Shown in pieces: positions 39,909-48,616 of a DNA stretch of 64,000 nucleotides (position 1 is the stretch's first letter; the number at the start of each line of letters is the position of its first letter). The DNA lies in contig CANSYW010000003.1 of the NCBI GenBank assembly GCA_947651395.1, positions 1 through 64,000 on the forward strand, read 5' to 3'. The DNA comes from an uncultured Pseudoflavonifractor sp. Lineage in GTDB: Bacteria; Bacillota; Clostridia; Oscillospirales; Oscillospiraceae. The notes beneath the pieces are model-generated. The model worked only from the letters and a program-made list of their open reading frames with translations. It ran no database searches and had not been told where the DNA came from. The position numbers were made by a program, and so were the translations under genes.

Positions 39909-40736
39909 ATGAAAAAGCTCGCCGCACTGACCCTTGCTACAGCTCTGACCCTGTTCCTGACTGCCTGCGGCGGCGGGACGCAAACTGCCCAGACCCCGCA
40001 GCCCACGGTCCCCGTTCCCGCGCAGGAGCAGGTGGAGTTGGTGGTGTTTGCCGCCGCGTCCCTGACGGAGACTCTGACCCAGATTGCCGATGACTATAAG
40101 GCCGTGGCGCCCAATGTGGCCCTGACCTTCAACTTCGACTCCTCCGGCACCCTGAAGACCCAGATCCAGGAGGGCGCGGTGTGCGATGTGTTCCTCTCTG
40201 CGGCCCCCAAGCAGATGAATGAGGTGGAGGAACTGGGACTCCTGGTCACGGACAGCAGGGTGGAGCTGCTGGAAAACAAGGTGGTTCTGGCGGTGCCGGA
40301 GGGAAACCCGGCCGGGATCGACACCTATGACATGCTGGCCGGGCGGCTGGAAAGCGGCGATGTGGTGCTGGCGATAGGCAACAGCGATGTGCCTGTGGGG
40401 CAGTACACCCAGAAAATATTTGATCACTACAGCCTGAAAGAAGAGGCGCTCAATGTCTCCGGCGTGCTGACATATGGCTCCAATGTAAAGGAGATTGTCT
40501 CCCAGCTGAAAGAGGGATCGGTGGACTGTGGGATCATCTACGCCACCGACGCCTTCTCCGCGGGCCTTACCATGGTGGACACCGCTACCGCGGAGATGTG
40601 CGGACAGGTCATCTATCCCGCCGCTGTACTCAATGCCGGCGCCCACCAGACCGAGGCGCAGGCATTTTTGGACTATCTCACCGGGAGTGAGGCGGGGGAG
40701 GTTTTCTCCTCCCTGGGCTTTACTCCCCTGGCCTGA
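39909..40736 (+). CDS. modA: Molybdate ABC transporter substrate-binding lipoprotein
   Basis: A 275-residue lipoprotein: signal 'LATALTLFLTAC', Pro/Gln linker, then the ModA fold with oxyanion-binding residues in 'VFAAASLTETL' and 'NFDSSGTLKTQI', then 'IGNSDVPVGQYTQ' and 'DCGIIYATDAF'. It captures molybdate (or tungstate) outside the cell. TTTAGGAGG precedes the ATG at 39909. First gene of the operon, followed by modB and modC. Confidence 0.94.
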   Translation: MKKLAALTLATALTLFLTACGGGTQTAQTPQPTVPVPAQEQVELVVFAAASLTETLTQIADDYKAVAPNVALTFNFDSSGTLKTQIQEGAVCDVFLSAAPKQMNEVEELGLLVTDSRVELLENKVVLAVPEGNPAGIDTYDMLAGRLESGDVVLAIGNSDVPVGQYTQKIFDHYSLKEEALNVSGVLTYGSNVKEIVSQLKEGSVDCGIIYATDAFSAGLTMVDTATAEMCGQVIYPAAVLNAGAHQTEAQAFLDYLTGSEAGEVFSSLGFTPLA

Positions 40737-40765
40737 GGGGAAAAGGAGAGAAAGGAGGTGGGGAG

Positions 40766-41431
40766 ATGGACTGGTTTCCGCTGCTCAATTCCCTGCGTAT
40801 CGCACTGATCAGTACGGTCGTGGTGTTTTTTGGCGGGATGTTTGCCGCCTATTATGTGGCAAAAACACCCCGCCTGGTGAAGGGGATCCTGGACGTGCTC
40901 TTCACCCTGCCGCTGGTGCTGCCGCCCACGGTGGTGGGATATCTGCTGCTGCGGGTCCTGGGGCCCAGGCGGGTGTTGGGGCGATTGGCCCTGGAGCTCT
41001 TTGGACTCAAGCTCACCATGACCTGGTGGTCGGCCATCTTTGCCACCGTGGTGGTCATTTTTCCGTTGATGTACCGCACCGCCCGGGGCGCTTTTGAGAG
41101 CTTTGACGAGCGGCTGGCCCAGGCGGGGCAGACCCTGGGACTTTCCAACACCTATATCTTCTGGCGGATCCGGATCCCGGTGTGCCGGCAGGGGCTTCTG
41201 GCCGGGACCGTGCTGGCCTTTGCCCGGGCGCTGGGAGAGTATGGCGCCACCAGTATGGTGGCCGGCTACACCCCCGGGCGCACCGCCACGGTGTCCACCA
41301 CGGTCTACCAGCTCTGGCAGACGGGCAATGATCAGCTGGCCCTCCAATGGGTGATGGTGAATCTGGCCATCTCCGCCGGGGTGCTGGTGGCCATGAATCT
41401 GCTGGAGCGGAAAAAGGAGGCGAAGAGATGA
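40766..41431 (+). CDS. modB: Molybdate ABC transporter permease
   Basis: A 221-residue membrane protein with about five helices and the ABC-contact loop 'EAA'-type 'ESFDERLAQAGQTLGLSNTY' followed by 'ARALGEYGATSMVAG'. It forms the channel of the ModABC importer. AAAGGAGG lies upstream. The stop overlaps modC by 4 nt. Confidence 0.94.
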   Translation: MDWFPLLNSLRIALISTVVVFFGGMFAAYYVAKTPRLVKGILDVLFTLPLVLPPTVVGYLLLRVLGPRRVLGRLALELFGLKLTMTWWSAIFATVVVIFPLMYRTARGAFESFDERLAQAGQTLGLSNTYIFWRIRIPVCRQGLLAGTVLAFARALGEYGATSMVAGYTPGRTATVSTTVYQLWQTGNDQLALQWVMVNLAISAGVLVAMNLLERKKEAKR

Positions 41432-42459
41432 GCCTCTTTGTGGACATTGAAAAACGACTGGGAGACTTTCACCTGAAAACCCGCTTTGAGGTGGGGGAGG
41501 AGACCCTGGCACTGCTGGGGGCCTCGGGCAGCGGCAAGAGCCTGACCCTGCAGTGTGTGGCCGGGATCTGTAAGCCGGATCAGGGCCGGATCATACTGGA
41601 CGGGGAGCCCCTGTTTGACTCGGAGCGGGGCATCGACCTGCCCCCCCAGAGACGACAGGTAGGATATCTGTTTCAGGACTATGCCCTCTTTCCCAATATG
41701 ACGGTGGAGAAGAACATCTGCTGCGGTTTACGGGAAAAGGGCGATAGGGCTTTGGTTGAGGAGACGATGGCGACCATGGGGCTGAGCGCTCTGTGCCATA
41801 GACGGCCCCACCGGCTCTCCGGCGGAGAGCGGCAGCGTGTGGCCCTGGCCCGTATCCTGGTGGGACGGCCCCGGCTGCTGCTGCTGGACGAGCCCTTCTC
41901 CGCCCTGGATAGCCACCTGCGCTTCCAGGTGGAGCGGGAGACCCGCCAGGTCATCCACCGGCTGGGGAAGACCGCCCTTTTGGTCTCCCATGACCGGGAT
42001 GAGGTCTTTCGCCTGGCCCAGAAGGTGGCGGTGGTGAAGGGCGGCCGGGTCCTGCAGATGGGCACCCGACACCAGGTCTTTGAGCGGCCCGAGACCGTGA
42101 CGGCCGCCCGACTCACCGGCTGTAAGAACATCTCCAGGGCGGTGGATCTGGGGGGCGGAGAGCTCCATGCGCTGGATTGGGGACTGCGGCTTCGCCTCCC
42201 CGCCGGGGCGGAGATACCGGATCATGTGGGGATCCGTCTCCACGATGTGGTGTTGGGCCGTGGTGAAAATCAGGCGGAGTGCCGGGTGGTGGAGGTGGTG
42301 GAGGATCCCTTCTCCGTCACCGCCATGCTTCTCCCCTTGGGTGGGGAGGGGGGTGTCCCCTTTGGGATCACGATGGATAAAGAGACATGGAGGGGCGCGG
42401 AGAGCGACAGGCTGACAGTGAGCCTGCCCGCGGGATCCCTTTTATTGTTGAAGGAGTGA
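41428..42459 (+). CDS. modC: Molybdate ABC transporter ATP-binding protein
   Basis: A 343-residue ATPase: Walker A 'GASGSGKSLTLQ', Q-loop 'GYLFQDYALFP', signature 'LSGGERQRVALARIL', Walker B 'LLLLDEPFSALD', then a C-terminal regulatory part (~residues 245-343) with an OB/TOBE-like fold that in some ModC proteins binds oxyanions. The start at 41428 overlaps modB (ATGA); the open frame upstream is a shadow. Confidence 0.94.
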   Translation: MSLFVDIEKRLGDFHLKTRFEVGEETLALLGASGSGKSLTLQCVAGICKPDQGRIILDGEPLFDSERGIDLPPQRRQVGYLFQDYALFPNMTVEKNICCGLREKGDRALVEETMATMGLSALCHRRPHRLSGGERQRVALARILVGRPRLLLLDEPFSALDSHLRFQVERETRQVIHRLGKTALLVSHDRDEVFRLAQKVAVVKGGRVLQMGTRHQVFERPETVTAARLTGCKNISRAVDLGGGELHALDWGLRLRLPAGAEIPDHVGIRLHDVVLGRGENQAECRVVEVVEDPFSVTAMLLPLGGEGGVPFGITMDKETWRGAESDRLTVSLPAGSLLLLKE

Positions 42460-42463
42460 AAGT

Positions 42464-43678
42464 ATGAAGACCCATATTTCCTATGAGGAGGCAAGACGCC
42501 TGGCCTGTGAGGCCGCCTGCCCGGTTGGGACCGAGAGGCTCCCGCTGGAGTGCTGTTTCGGGCGGGTGCTGGCCCAGACGGTGACGGCGCAGGCGGACGT
42601 ACCGGCCTTTGACCGTTCCCCCTATGACGGCTATGCCTTTCGTTCCGTGGACTCTCAGAGGGCGGGCAGCGAGCGCCCTGTGGTGCTGCGGATCCTGGAG
42701 GCCATCTCCGCCGGGGAGGTCTCCCACTGCCCGGTGGCGGAGGGGACGGCGGTAAGGGTACTCACCGGCGCGCCCATCCCGGCGGGGGCCGACGCAGTGG
42801 TGAAGCAGGAGGACGCCCCCTCGGACGGGGAGAGCGTGTCTCTGTTCCGTCCGGCCAGGGCAGGAGAGAACATCGTCCGGGCCGGAGAGGATGTCCGGGC
42901 GGGAACGGTGCTGGCCGGGGCCGGAGAGATCATCGATCCGGCGCTGGCGGGGGTCCTGGCCGCCCAGCGGGTGGGGGAGCCCCTGGTCTATGAGCGGGCC
43001 CGGGTGGGCCTCATTACCACCGGCAGCGAGCTTCTGGATCTGACCCAGGCGCCGGAGCCCGGGAAGATCGTGGACACCAGCCGCTATACCCTGGCCGGGG
43101 CGCTGGAGGCCCTGGGCTGTACCACGGTGTGGATCGGCTGGGCCGGGGATCGGGTGGAGGAGATTGCCGCGCTTATTCAAAGAGGGCTGAAAAGCTGTGA
43201 CGCTCTGGTCATAACCGGCGGAGTCTCTGTGGGAGATTATGATCTGACCCCCGACGCCATGGAGCGGGGAGGGGTGGAGATCCTGTTCCGGGGAGTGGAT
43301 TTCAAGCCGGGCATGGCCTGTGCCTACGGAAGGGGCGAGGGAAAACTGGTATGCGCCCTCTCGGGGAATCCGGCGGCCGCCCTCACCAACTTTTACGCCG
43401 TTGCCGCCCCGGCCCTGAGAAGGCTCCGGGGCATAACGAACTATCTGCCTCAGGAGCTGGAGCTGACCCTGGCCCAGGGCTACCCCAAGCCCAGCCGTAT
43501 GACAAGGCTTCTTCGGGGACGGCTCCGGCTTGCCGGAGGGCGGACGGAGCTGGAGCTGCCCGCCGATCAGGGAAACGCGGTGCTCACAAGCGCGGTGGGC
43601 TGCGACGCCATAGCCGTGGTGCCCGCCGGGAGTGGGCCGCTGGAAAAAGGAACCTGCTTGAAAGGATTTTTGCTATGA
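42464..43678 (+). CDS. moeA: Molybdopterin molybdotransferase
   Basis: A 404-residue enzyme that inserts molybdate into adenylylated molybdopterin. Typical pieces are 'DVPAFDRSPYDGYAFRS', 'VRVLTGAPIPAGADAVVKQED', 'VGLITTGSELLDL', 'DALVITGGVSVGDYDL' and 'ALSGNPAAALTNFYAVA'. Domain order is normal (domains I-IV). It begins 4 bp after modC and overlaps the next gene by 4 nt. Confidence 0.94.
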   Translation: MKTHISYEEARRLACEAACPVGTERLPLECCFGRVLAQTVTAQADVPAFDRSPYDGYAFRSVDSQRAGSERPVVLRILEAISAGEVSHCPVAEGTAVRVLTGAPIPAGADAVVKQEDAPSDGESVSLFRPARAGENIVRAGEDVRAGTVLAGAGEIIDPALAGVLAAQRVGEPLVYERARVGLITTGSELLDLTQAPEPGKIVDTSRYTLAGALEALGCTTVWIGWAGDRVEEIAALIQRGLKSCDALVITGGVSVGDYDLTPDAMERGGVEILFRGVDFKPGMACAYGRGEGKLVCALSGNPAAALTNFYAVAAPALRRLRGITNYLPQELELTLAQGYPKPSRMTRLLRGRLRLAGGRTELELPADQGNAVLTSAVGCDAIAVVPAGSGPLEKGTCLKGFLL

Positions 43679-44691
43679 AAAAGGTAAAGGTGGAACAGGC
43701 TGTGGGCCGTACCCTCTGTCACGATATCACCGCCATGAAGGACGGCTTCAAGGGGGCCGCCTTCAAGCGCGGTCATGTTATCAGGCCGGAGGATGTGCCC
43801 GCGTTGCTGGATCTGGGTAAGCGGACGGTGTTCATCTGGGAGGAGAACGCCGGAGAGCTCCACGAGGAGGACTGTGCCCTGCGCTTTGCGGCCATGGCTC
43901 CGGTGGAGGGGGCCCATTACGAGGGGCCCTCTGAGGGAAAGGTGATCCTCAAGGCCGACGTCCGGGGGCTTTTCCGGGTGGATACCGCCCTTTTGGAACA
44001 GGTGAACGCCATTCCCGATGTGACCATCGCCACCCTGCCTGACCACTATCCGGTGGAGGTGGGAGATCGGCTGGCCTCCATGCGCATCGTGCCTCTGGTG
44101 ACTAAAGAGGAGAACGTGGAAAGGGCGGAGGCGCTGTGCGGAAAAAGCCCTCTGCTGGCCCTGCGGAGTTATCGCAACCTGAAGGTGGGAGTCATTATCA
44201 CCGGCAGCGAGGTCTATTCCGGGCGGATCCGGGACAGGTTTGAGCCTGTGGCCCGGAAGAAGCTGGCGAACTATCCCCATGAGCTGCTGGGCGTCACCCT
44301 GTGCGATGACGATCCGGACATGCTCCTGGCCACAGCCAGGGGGTATCTGGACCGGGGGGCGGAGCTGCTCATTTTCAGCGGGGGCATGTCGGTGGATCCC
44401 GACGACCTGACGCCCGCCGCCATCCGGGCCCTTGGCTCGGAGGTGGTCAGCCACGGAGTCCCTGCCCAGCCGGGAAATATGACCCTGCTGGCCTATCTGG
44501 GGGAGGCTGTGATCCTGGGGGTGCCCGGAGCGGCCATCCATATGCCCACCACTGTTTTTGATGTGCTCCTGCCCGCGATCTTCGCGGGGGAGCGGCCTAC
44601 CGTGGAGGATCTGCGGCGGCTGGGGGAGGGCGGCCTGTGTCAGCAGTGCCCCGCCTGTCACTTCCCCAACTGTACATTTGGAAGGTACTGA
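43675..44691 (+). CDS. Molybdopterin-binding MoeA-like protein
   Basis: A 338-residue protein that starts 'MKKVKVEQAVGRTLCHDIT' and holds a MoCF-type molybdopterin-binding domain in its second half ('NLKVGVIITGSEVYSGRIRD', 'ELLIFSGGMSVDPDDLTP', 'ILGVPGAAIHMP'). It ends with a small Cys cluster (CQQCPACHFPNC) that could bind a metal. It is often found as a second MoeA-like gene in clostridial Moco operons; possibly it serves a different metal or enzyme class. ATGA overlap with moeA. Confidence 0.85.
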   Translation: MKKVKVEQAVGRTLCHDITAMKDGFKGAAFKRGHVIRPEDVPALLDLGKRTVFIWEENAGELHEEDCALRFAAMAPVEGAHYEGPSEGKVILKADVRGLFRVDTALLEQVNAIPDVTIATLPDHYPVEVGDRLASMRIVPLVTKEENVERAEALCGKSPLLALRSYRNLKVGVIITGSEVYSGRIRDRFEPVARKKLANYPHELLGVTLCDDDPDMLLATARGYLDRGAELLIFSGGMSVDPDDLTPAAIRALGSEVVSHGVPAQPGNMTLLAYLGEAVILGVPGAAIHMPTTVFDVLLPAIFAGERPTVEDLRRLGEGGLCQQCPACHFPNCTFGRY

Positions 44692-44695
44692 GATC

Positions 44696-45643
44696 ATGAG
44701 AGACGGATTTGGACGGAAGATCACCTATCTGCGGCTGTCGGTGACCGACCGGTGCAACCTGCGCTGCCGCTATTGTATGCCGGAGGATGGCGTGTGCCTC
44801 CAGCATCATGAGGAGATGCTCACCGAGGAGGAGATGATCACCGCCGTAGAGGCCGCCGCGGCTCTGGGGGTCACCAAGCTGCGCATCACCGGCGGAGAGC
44901 CCTTGGTAAAGAAGAATATCGTCTCCATCTGCCAAAAGTGTTCGGAGATCAAGGGGATAAAGGAAATTTGCATTACGACCAACGGGGTCCTTTTGCCCGA
45001 ACTGGGGGGTGCGCTCCGCGCGGCGGGGGTGAACCGGGTCAATCTCAGTCTGGACACCCTGGATCCCGACAAGTATTCCTCCATTACAAGGGTCGGAACA
45101 CTGGACAAAGCTCTGGCGGGTCTTGAGGCCGCGCTGAGTGTGGGATTTGAGAAGGTGAAGCTCAACGTGGTGCTCATCGGCGGCTTCAACGACGATGAGA
45201 TCACCGCCCTGGCGGAGCTCACCCTCCGGTGGCCCATTGATGTGCGCTTCATTGAGCTGATGCCCATGACGGAGGGCTTCCCCCCCGAGGCCTTTTTGCC
45301 CTGCGCCGCGGTGTTGGAGCGGCTGCCCGAACTGGAGCGGGTCCCGGAAAAGGGCGGGACGGCCCGGCTGTACCGCCTTCCCGGCGCTCTGGGAAATGTG
45401 GGACTCATCAGCCCGGTGAGCGACCACTTCTGCGCCTCCTGCGACCGGCTGCGGCTCACCGCCGACGGGAAGGTGAAGCCCTGTCTCCACTCCAACGCGG
45501 AGCTCTCTCTCAAGGGGCTGGATCGGGCTGGGATGGAGGAGGTCCTGCGTCAGGCCGCTTTGGCCAAGCCCCGGTGCCATGAGCCGCTCTCCGCCTCGGA
45601 GATGAGCGGGGCGGGCCGGGAGATGAACCGGATCGGAGGATAA
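44696..45643 (+). CDS. moaA: GTP 3',8-cyclase
   Basis: Radical SAM enzyme for the first step from GTP to cyclic pyranopterin. A 315-residue protein with the SAM cluster 'DRCNLRCRYCMP', 'RITGGEPLVKKNI', and the second, GTP-binding cluster 'DHFCASCDRLRLTADGKVKPCL'. The C-terminal GG tail required for activity is present ('MNRIGG'). GAAGG lies upstream; 4-bp gap from the previous gene. Confidence 0.95.
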   Translation: MRDGFGRKITYLRLSVTDRCNLRCRYCMPEDGVCLQHHEEMLTEEEMITAVEAAAALGVTKLRITGGEPLVKKNIVSICQKCSEIKGIKEICITTNGVLLPELGGALRAAGVNRVNLSLDTLDPDKYSSITRVGTLDKALAGLEAALSVGFEKVKLNVVLIGGFNDDEITALAELTLRWPIDVRFIELMPMTEGFPPEAFLPCAAVLERLPELERVPEKGGTARLYRLPGALGNVGLISPVSDHFCASCDRLRLTADGKVKPCLHSNAELSLKGLDRAGMEEVLRQAALAKPRCHEPLSASEMSGAGREMNRIGG

Positions 45644-45645
45644 GT

Positions 45646-46611
45646 ATGGATGATCTGCGCGTGGTGGGCCTTTCCGCCTATTCAGGCACCGGGAAGACCA
45701 CCCTGATGGAGAAGCTCATCGCCTCCCTCACAGGCCGGGGCCTTCGGGTGGGAGCGGTGAAGCACGACGGGCATGAATTTGAGATCGATCATCCTGGCAA
45801 GGACTCCTGGCGATTTACCCAGGCGGGCGCGGCGGTCACCGCGGTCACCTCAGCGGAGAAGACGGCGCTGATGGAGGGGCGGGGCTCCGGACTGCGGGAG
45901 CTTCTGGGCCGGATCAGAGATGTGGATATCATTCTGGTGGAGGGCTGGAAGGGGGAGGATATCCCTCAGATCGGACTTTGCCGGAAGGCCACGGGAAAGG
46001 GCTTTCCCCGCCCGGTGGAGGACTATATCGCCGTGGTCACCGACGGAGAGGAAGAGACCGGGGCGGTGCCCCGGTTTGGATTTGACGATATAGAGGAGTT
46101 GACGGATCTCATCATGGAAAATCGGAAGGATTTTACCCATTTTGACGCCCGGGGAAGGGCCAGAATGGTGGATGTGGGGGAGAAGTCTCCCACCTGTCGC
46201 ACTGCCGTAGCGGCGGGGCGGGTGCTGGTAAATGGGCAGACCTTTCAGCTGATCCAAACCGGGGGGATGAAGAAGGGGGATGTGCTCACCGTGGCGCAGA
46301 TCGCGGGTATTATGGGCGCGAAGCGTACCCCTGACCTGATCCCCATGTGCCATCCCATTCTCATGGATGGGGTCGAGCTGGGCCTGGAACTGGACGAGGC
46401 GCGCCATTCCGTGGAGATCCGGGCCTCCGTCCGCTGCGACGGCCGCACCGGAGTGGAGATGGAGGCCCTCACCGCCGTCAGTGTGGCCGCCTTGACGGTC
46501 TATGACATGTGCAAGGCGGTGCAGCGGGATATGGTCATCTCCGATATCCGGCTGGTCGAGAAGACCGGCGGCGTCCATGGGGACTATCACCGAAAGGAGG
46601 AAGAGGCATGA
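45646..46611 (+). CDS. MobB-MoaC fusion protein
   Basis: A 321-residue fusion. Residues 1-~160 are MobB, a P-loop protein ('SAYSGTGKTTLMEKLI', 'VKHDGHEFEIDHPGKDSWRF', 'DIILVEGWK') that helps bis-MGD formation. Residues ~163-321 are MoaC, which completes cyclic pyranopterin monophosphate: 'TPDLIPMCHPI', 'GRTGVEMEALTAVSVAALTVYDMCKA' with catalytic Asp and Lys, and 'KTGGVHGDY'. The link places an early and a late Moco step in one chain. Overlaps the next gene by 4 nt. Confidence 0.92.
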   Translation: MDDLRVVGLSAYSGTGKTTLMEKLIASLTGRGLRVGAVKHDGHEFEIDHPGKDSWRFTQAGAAVTAVTSAEKTALMEGRGSGLRELLGRIRDVDIILVEGWKGEDIPQIGLCRKATGKGFPRPVEDYIAVVTDGEEETGAVPRFGFDDIEELTDLIMENRKDFTHFDARGRARMVDVGEKSPTCRTAVAAGRVLVNGQTFQLIQTGGMKKGDVLTVAQIAGIMGAKRTPDLIPMCHPILMDGVELGLELDEARHSVEIRASVRCDGRTGVEMEALTAVSVAALTVYDMCKAVQRDMVISDIRLVEKTGGVHGDYHRKEEEA

Positions 46612-47504
46612 AAACAGCGGCTGTCATCACCGTCAGCGACAAGGGGGCGGCGGGCAAGCGGGTGGATACCAGCGGCCCCGCGATAAAGGCCCTTTTGGAG
46701 GAGGCGGGTTTCCGGGTGGAGTACACCGCCATAATTCCCGATGAAAAAGAGCTGATCCAGGCCCAGCTCATCCATTGCGCCGATGAACTGGGTCTGGCCC
46801 TGGCCGTCACCACCGGGGGCACCGGCTTCTCTCCGCGGGACGTGACCCCTGAGGCCACCCAGGCGGTGACAGACCGGATAGTCCCCGGTATTCCCGAGGC
46901 CATGCGCGCCGAGAGCATGAAGGTGACGGATCGGGGCTGTCTGTCCCGGGCCACGGCCGGCATCCGGGCCCGGACCCTGATCGTAAATCTTCCGGGCAGT
47001 GAAAAGGCGGCCAGGGAGAATCTGACCGCGGTGCTTCCGGCCATTGACCACGGGGTGGAGATGCTTCTGTCCCAGGGTTCTGCCGACTGCGCCCAGCCGA
47101 CTGTGCCCCGGCGGGGGGAGAGACCGCCCTCTATGGACGCCTGGCTTCGGGAGGCCAAGGCAGCGCTGGGGAGCGAGGGGGTAGGCATGTATCTCACCCA
47201 CAACGGAGTGGTGCGGGCCACTGCCCGGGCCCAGGTACGGGAGGGGGAGGAGCGCCCTCCGGTGAGGGGAATGCGCTTTGGCTACGATGAGGAGAAAGTG
47301 GCCATGGCGGTGGAGGAGGCGAAACGTCTGCCTGGGATAGTTTACGTTCGGGTGTGGCTCAACCGGGGAGAGCTCTCGGTGGGGGACGACCTGATGTATG
47401 TTTTGATAGGCGGAGACATCCGTCCCCATGTGGTGTCCGCCCTGGAGAGCCTGGTGGGGACGCTGAAGACGAAATGTGTGATCGAGGAGGAGCTTTCGGA
47501 GTAA
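46608..47504 (+). CDS. MogA-MoaE-like fusion protein
   Basis: A 298-residue fusion. Residues 1-~160 are MogA/MoaB (molybdopterin adenylyltransferase): 'VITVSDKGAAGKRVD', 'AVTTGGTGFSPRDVTPEAT', 'VNLPGSEKAARENL'. Residues ~175-298 look like MoaE, the large molybdopterin synthase subunit ('GVVRATARAQV', 'RGELSVGDDLMYVLIGGDIR', 'ALESLVGTLKTK'). The Lys of the usual 'P(I/F)WK' end is replaced ('CVIEEE'), and the family His-Arg pair is altered. No MoaD is encoded nearby. Last gene of the operon. The MoaE half may be changed in function. Confidence 0.8.
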   Translation: MKTAAVITVSDKGAAGKRVDTSGPAIKALLEEAGFRVEYTAIIPDEKELIQAQLIHCADELGLALAVTTGGTGFSPRDVTPEATQAVTDRIVPGIPEAMRAESMKVTDRGCLSRATAGIRARTLIVNLPGSEKAARENLTAVLPAIDHGVEMLLSQGSADCAQPTVPRRGERPPSMDAWLREAKAALGSEGVGMYLTHNGVVRATARAQVREGEERPPVRGMRFGYDEEKVAMAVEEAKRLPGIVYVRVWLNRGELSVGDDLMYVLIGGDIRPHVVSALESLVGTLKTKCVIEEELSE

Positions 47505-47535
47505 GGGGTAAAAACCTGCAAAAAGGAAAATCGGC

Positions 47536-47573
47536 TTGACAGGGAGCGGAATGAGATGTATTTTAGTAATACA
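47536..47573 (+). promoter_or_regulatory. gntR promoter with palindromic operator
   Basis: TTGACA (47536-47541), 17 bp, TATTTT (47559-47564). The palindrome TGTATTTTAGTAATACA (47557-47573) covers the -10. The same arrangement recurs at 48508-48545. Confidence 0.75.
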
Positions 47574-47616
47574 GGGATAATGATACGGAGAATACAGGAA
47601 AGGGATCGTTGAGAGA

Positions 47617-48336
47617 ATGACTAAAATCGTTTCAGAGCCCCTGCGGGAGCAGGCATTTGAAAGCATCAAGAAGATGATCCGGACAGGCTCTCTGAAGCAG
47701 GGCGACCTGCTCCCCGGAGAAAATAAGCTGGCTGAGATGATGGGCGTGAGCAGGGTGACTGTGCGCTGGGCCCTGAAACAGCTGGCGGAGGCCGGCATCA
47801 TTGAGACCCGAAAAGGGAAAGGCAGCGTAGTGGCGGTGGACTGGAAGGGAGTGCTGGAAGGCGAACTCCACAGCAAGGCGGAGGAGTGTCAGAAGACCTT
47901 CTTCATGTCCACCAAGGCCCGGCGGCTCATTGAGCCGGTGATCGCCCGGCAGGCGGCCCACAGCGCGACGCAGGAGGATATCGCGCGCATGGAGCTTGCG
48001 CTTCATGTCAGGGATGAGGAGATGGGGCTTTACCCCATACTGGGGAAGACCAATCAGCATGTGGATTTCCATACCTGTATCTGGCTGTCCCTTCATAATC
48101 CGATCTTGATGGATATGTGGAAGGGACTGGCGGATACCTCCGCACTGATCAATGAGCTGCCGCTGGTGCCGCCTACCCAGCGCGAACGTCAAAAGGATGA
48201 GACGGGGAAACAGCATCAGCGTATCTTCCAGGCGATACAGCGGGGCGAGGAGGACTACGCCTATCTCTATATGCTGCAGCACTGTGACTGGATCCGGGAG
48301 ATTTACAGCCAATATTTTGCGGATTTTCTGAAGTGA
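47617..48336 (+). CDS. GntR-family regulator, FCD (FadR) type
   Basis: A 239-residue repressor: N-terminal winged helix 'IRTGSLKQGDLLPGENKLAEMMGVSRVTVRWALKQL' in part, then an all-helical FCD effector domain (~residues 90-230) with possible metal His in 'NQHVDFHTCIWLSLHNP'. FCD regulators usually sense sugar acids or other carboxylates. It likely controls itself and the following TRAP gene through identical palindromes. Confidence 0.88.
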   Translation: MTKIVSEPLREQAFESIKKMIRTGSLKQGDLLPGENKLAEMMGVSRVTVRWALKQLAEAGIIETRKGKGSVVAVDWKGVLEGELHSKAEECQKTFFMSTKARRLIEPVIARQAAHSATQEDIARMELALHVRDEEMGLYPILGKTNQHVDFHTCIWLSLHNPILMDMWKGLADTSALINELPLVPPTQRERQKDETGKQHQRIFQAIQRGEEDYAYLYMLQHCDWIREIYSQYFADFLK

Positions 48337-48353
48337 AAAGAGAGATCATAGTG

Positions 48354-48385
48354 GGAGCTGCCGATATTTTTCGGCAGCTCCTTTT
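48354..48385 (+). terminator. Terminator of gntR
   Basis: An 11-bp stem (48354-48364 / 48371-48381) followed by TTTT. Confidence 0.8.
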
Positions 48386-48413
48386 CTGTTTTCCAATACC
48401 TGTTATATGCAAA

Positions 48414-48448
48414 GACAATTCCTGTATTTTTTAAATATAGGAATTGTC
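48414..48448. repeat. 14-bp inverted repeat
   Basis: Arms GACAATTCCTGTAT (48414-48427) and ATATAGGAATTGTC (48435-48448), one mismatch, with an A/T loop. It lies between the gntR terminator and the TRAP promoter. Purpose unknown: an extra operator, a hairpin or an element remnant. Confidence 0.5.
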
Positions 48449-48507
48449 AAAAGAGACAAAATTAATTGGAAGATTTGGCCATTAACCACAAAAACGACAA
48501 AACGGTC

Positions 48508-48545
48508 TTGACAATTGGAGGGGCAAGATGTATTTTTATGATACA
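48508..48545 (+). promoter_or_regulatory. TRAP promoter with GntR-type operator
   Basis: TTGACA (48508-48513), 17 bp, TATTTT (48531-48536). The palindrome TGTATTTTTATGATACA (48529-48545) covers the -10, closely matching the gntR promoter. Confidence 0.75.
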
Positions 48546-48616
48546 AGCTGCCGGGCCCTTCACTGGGATTGATCCGATGGGAGAGACGGCAGCGTAAAAA
48601 TGAGGAGGAGAAAACT

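Noticed and set aside
41347-41427. Upstream start for ModC
   Set aside because: Lies inside modB; the ATGA overlap at 41428 gives the family N-terminus.
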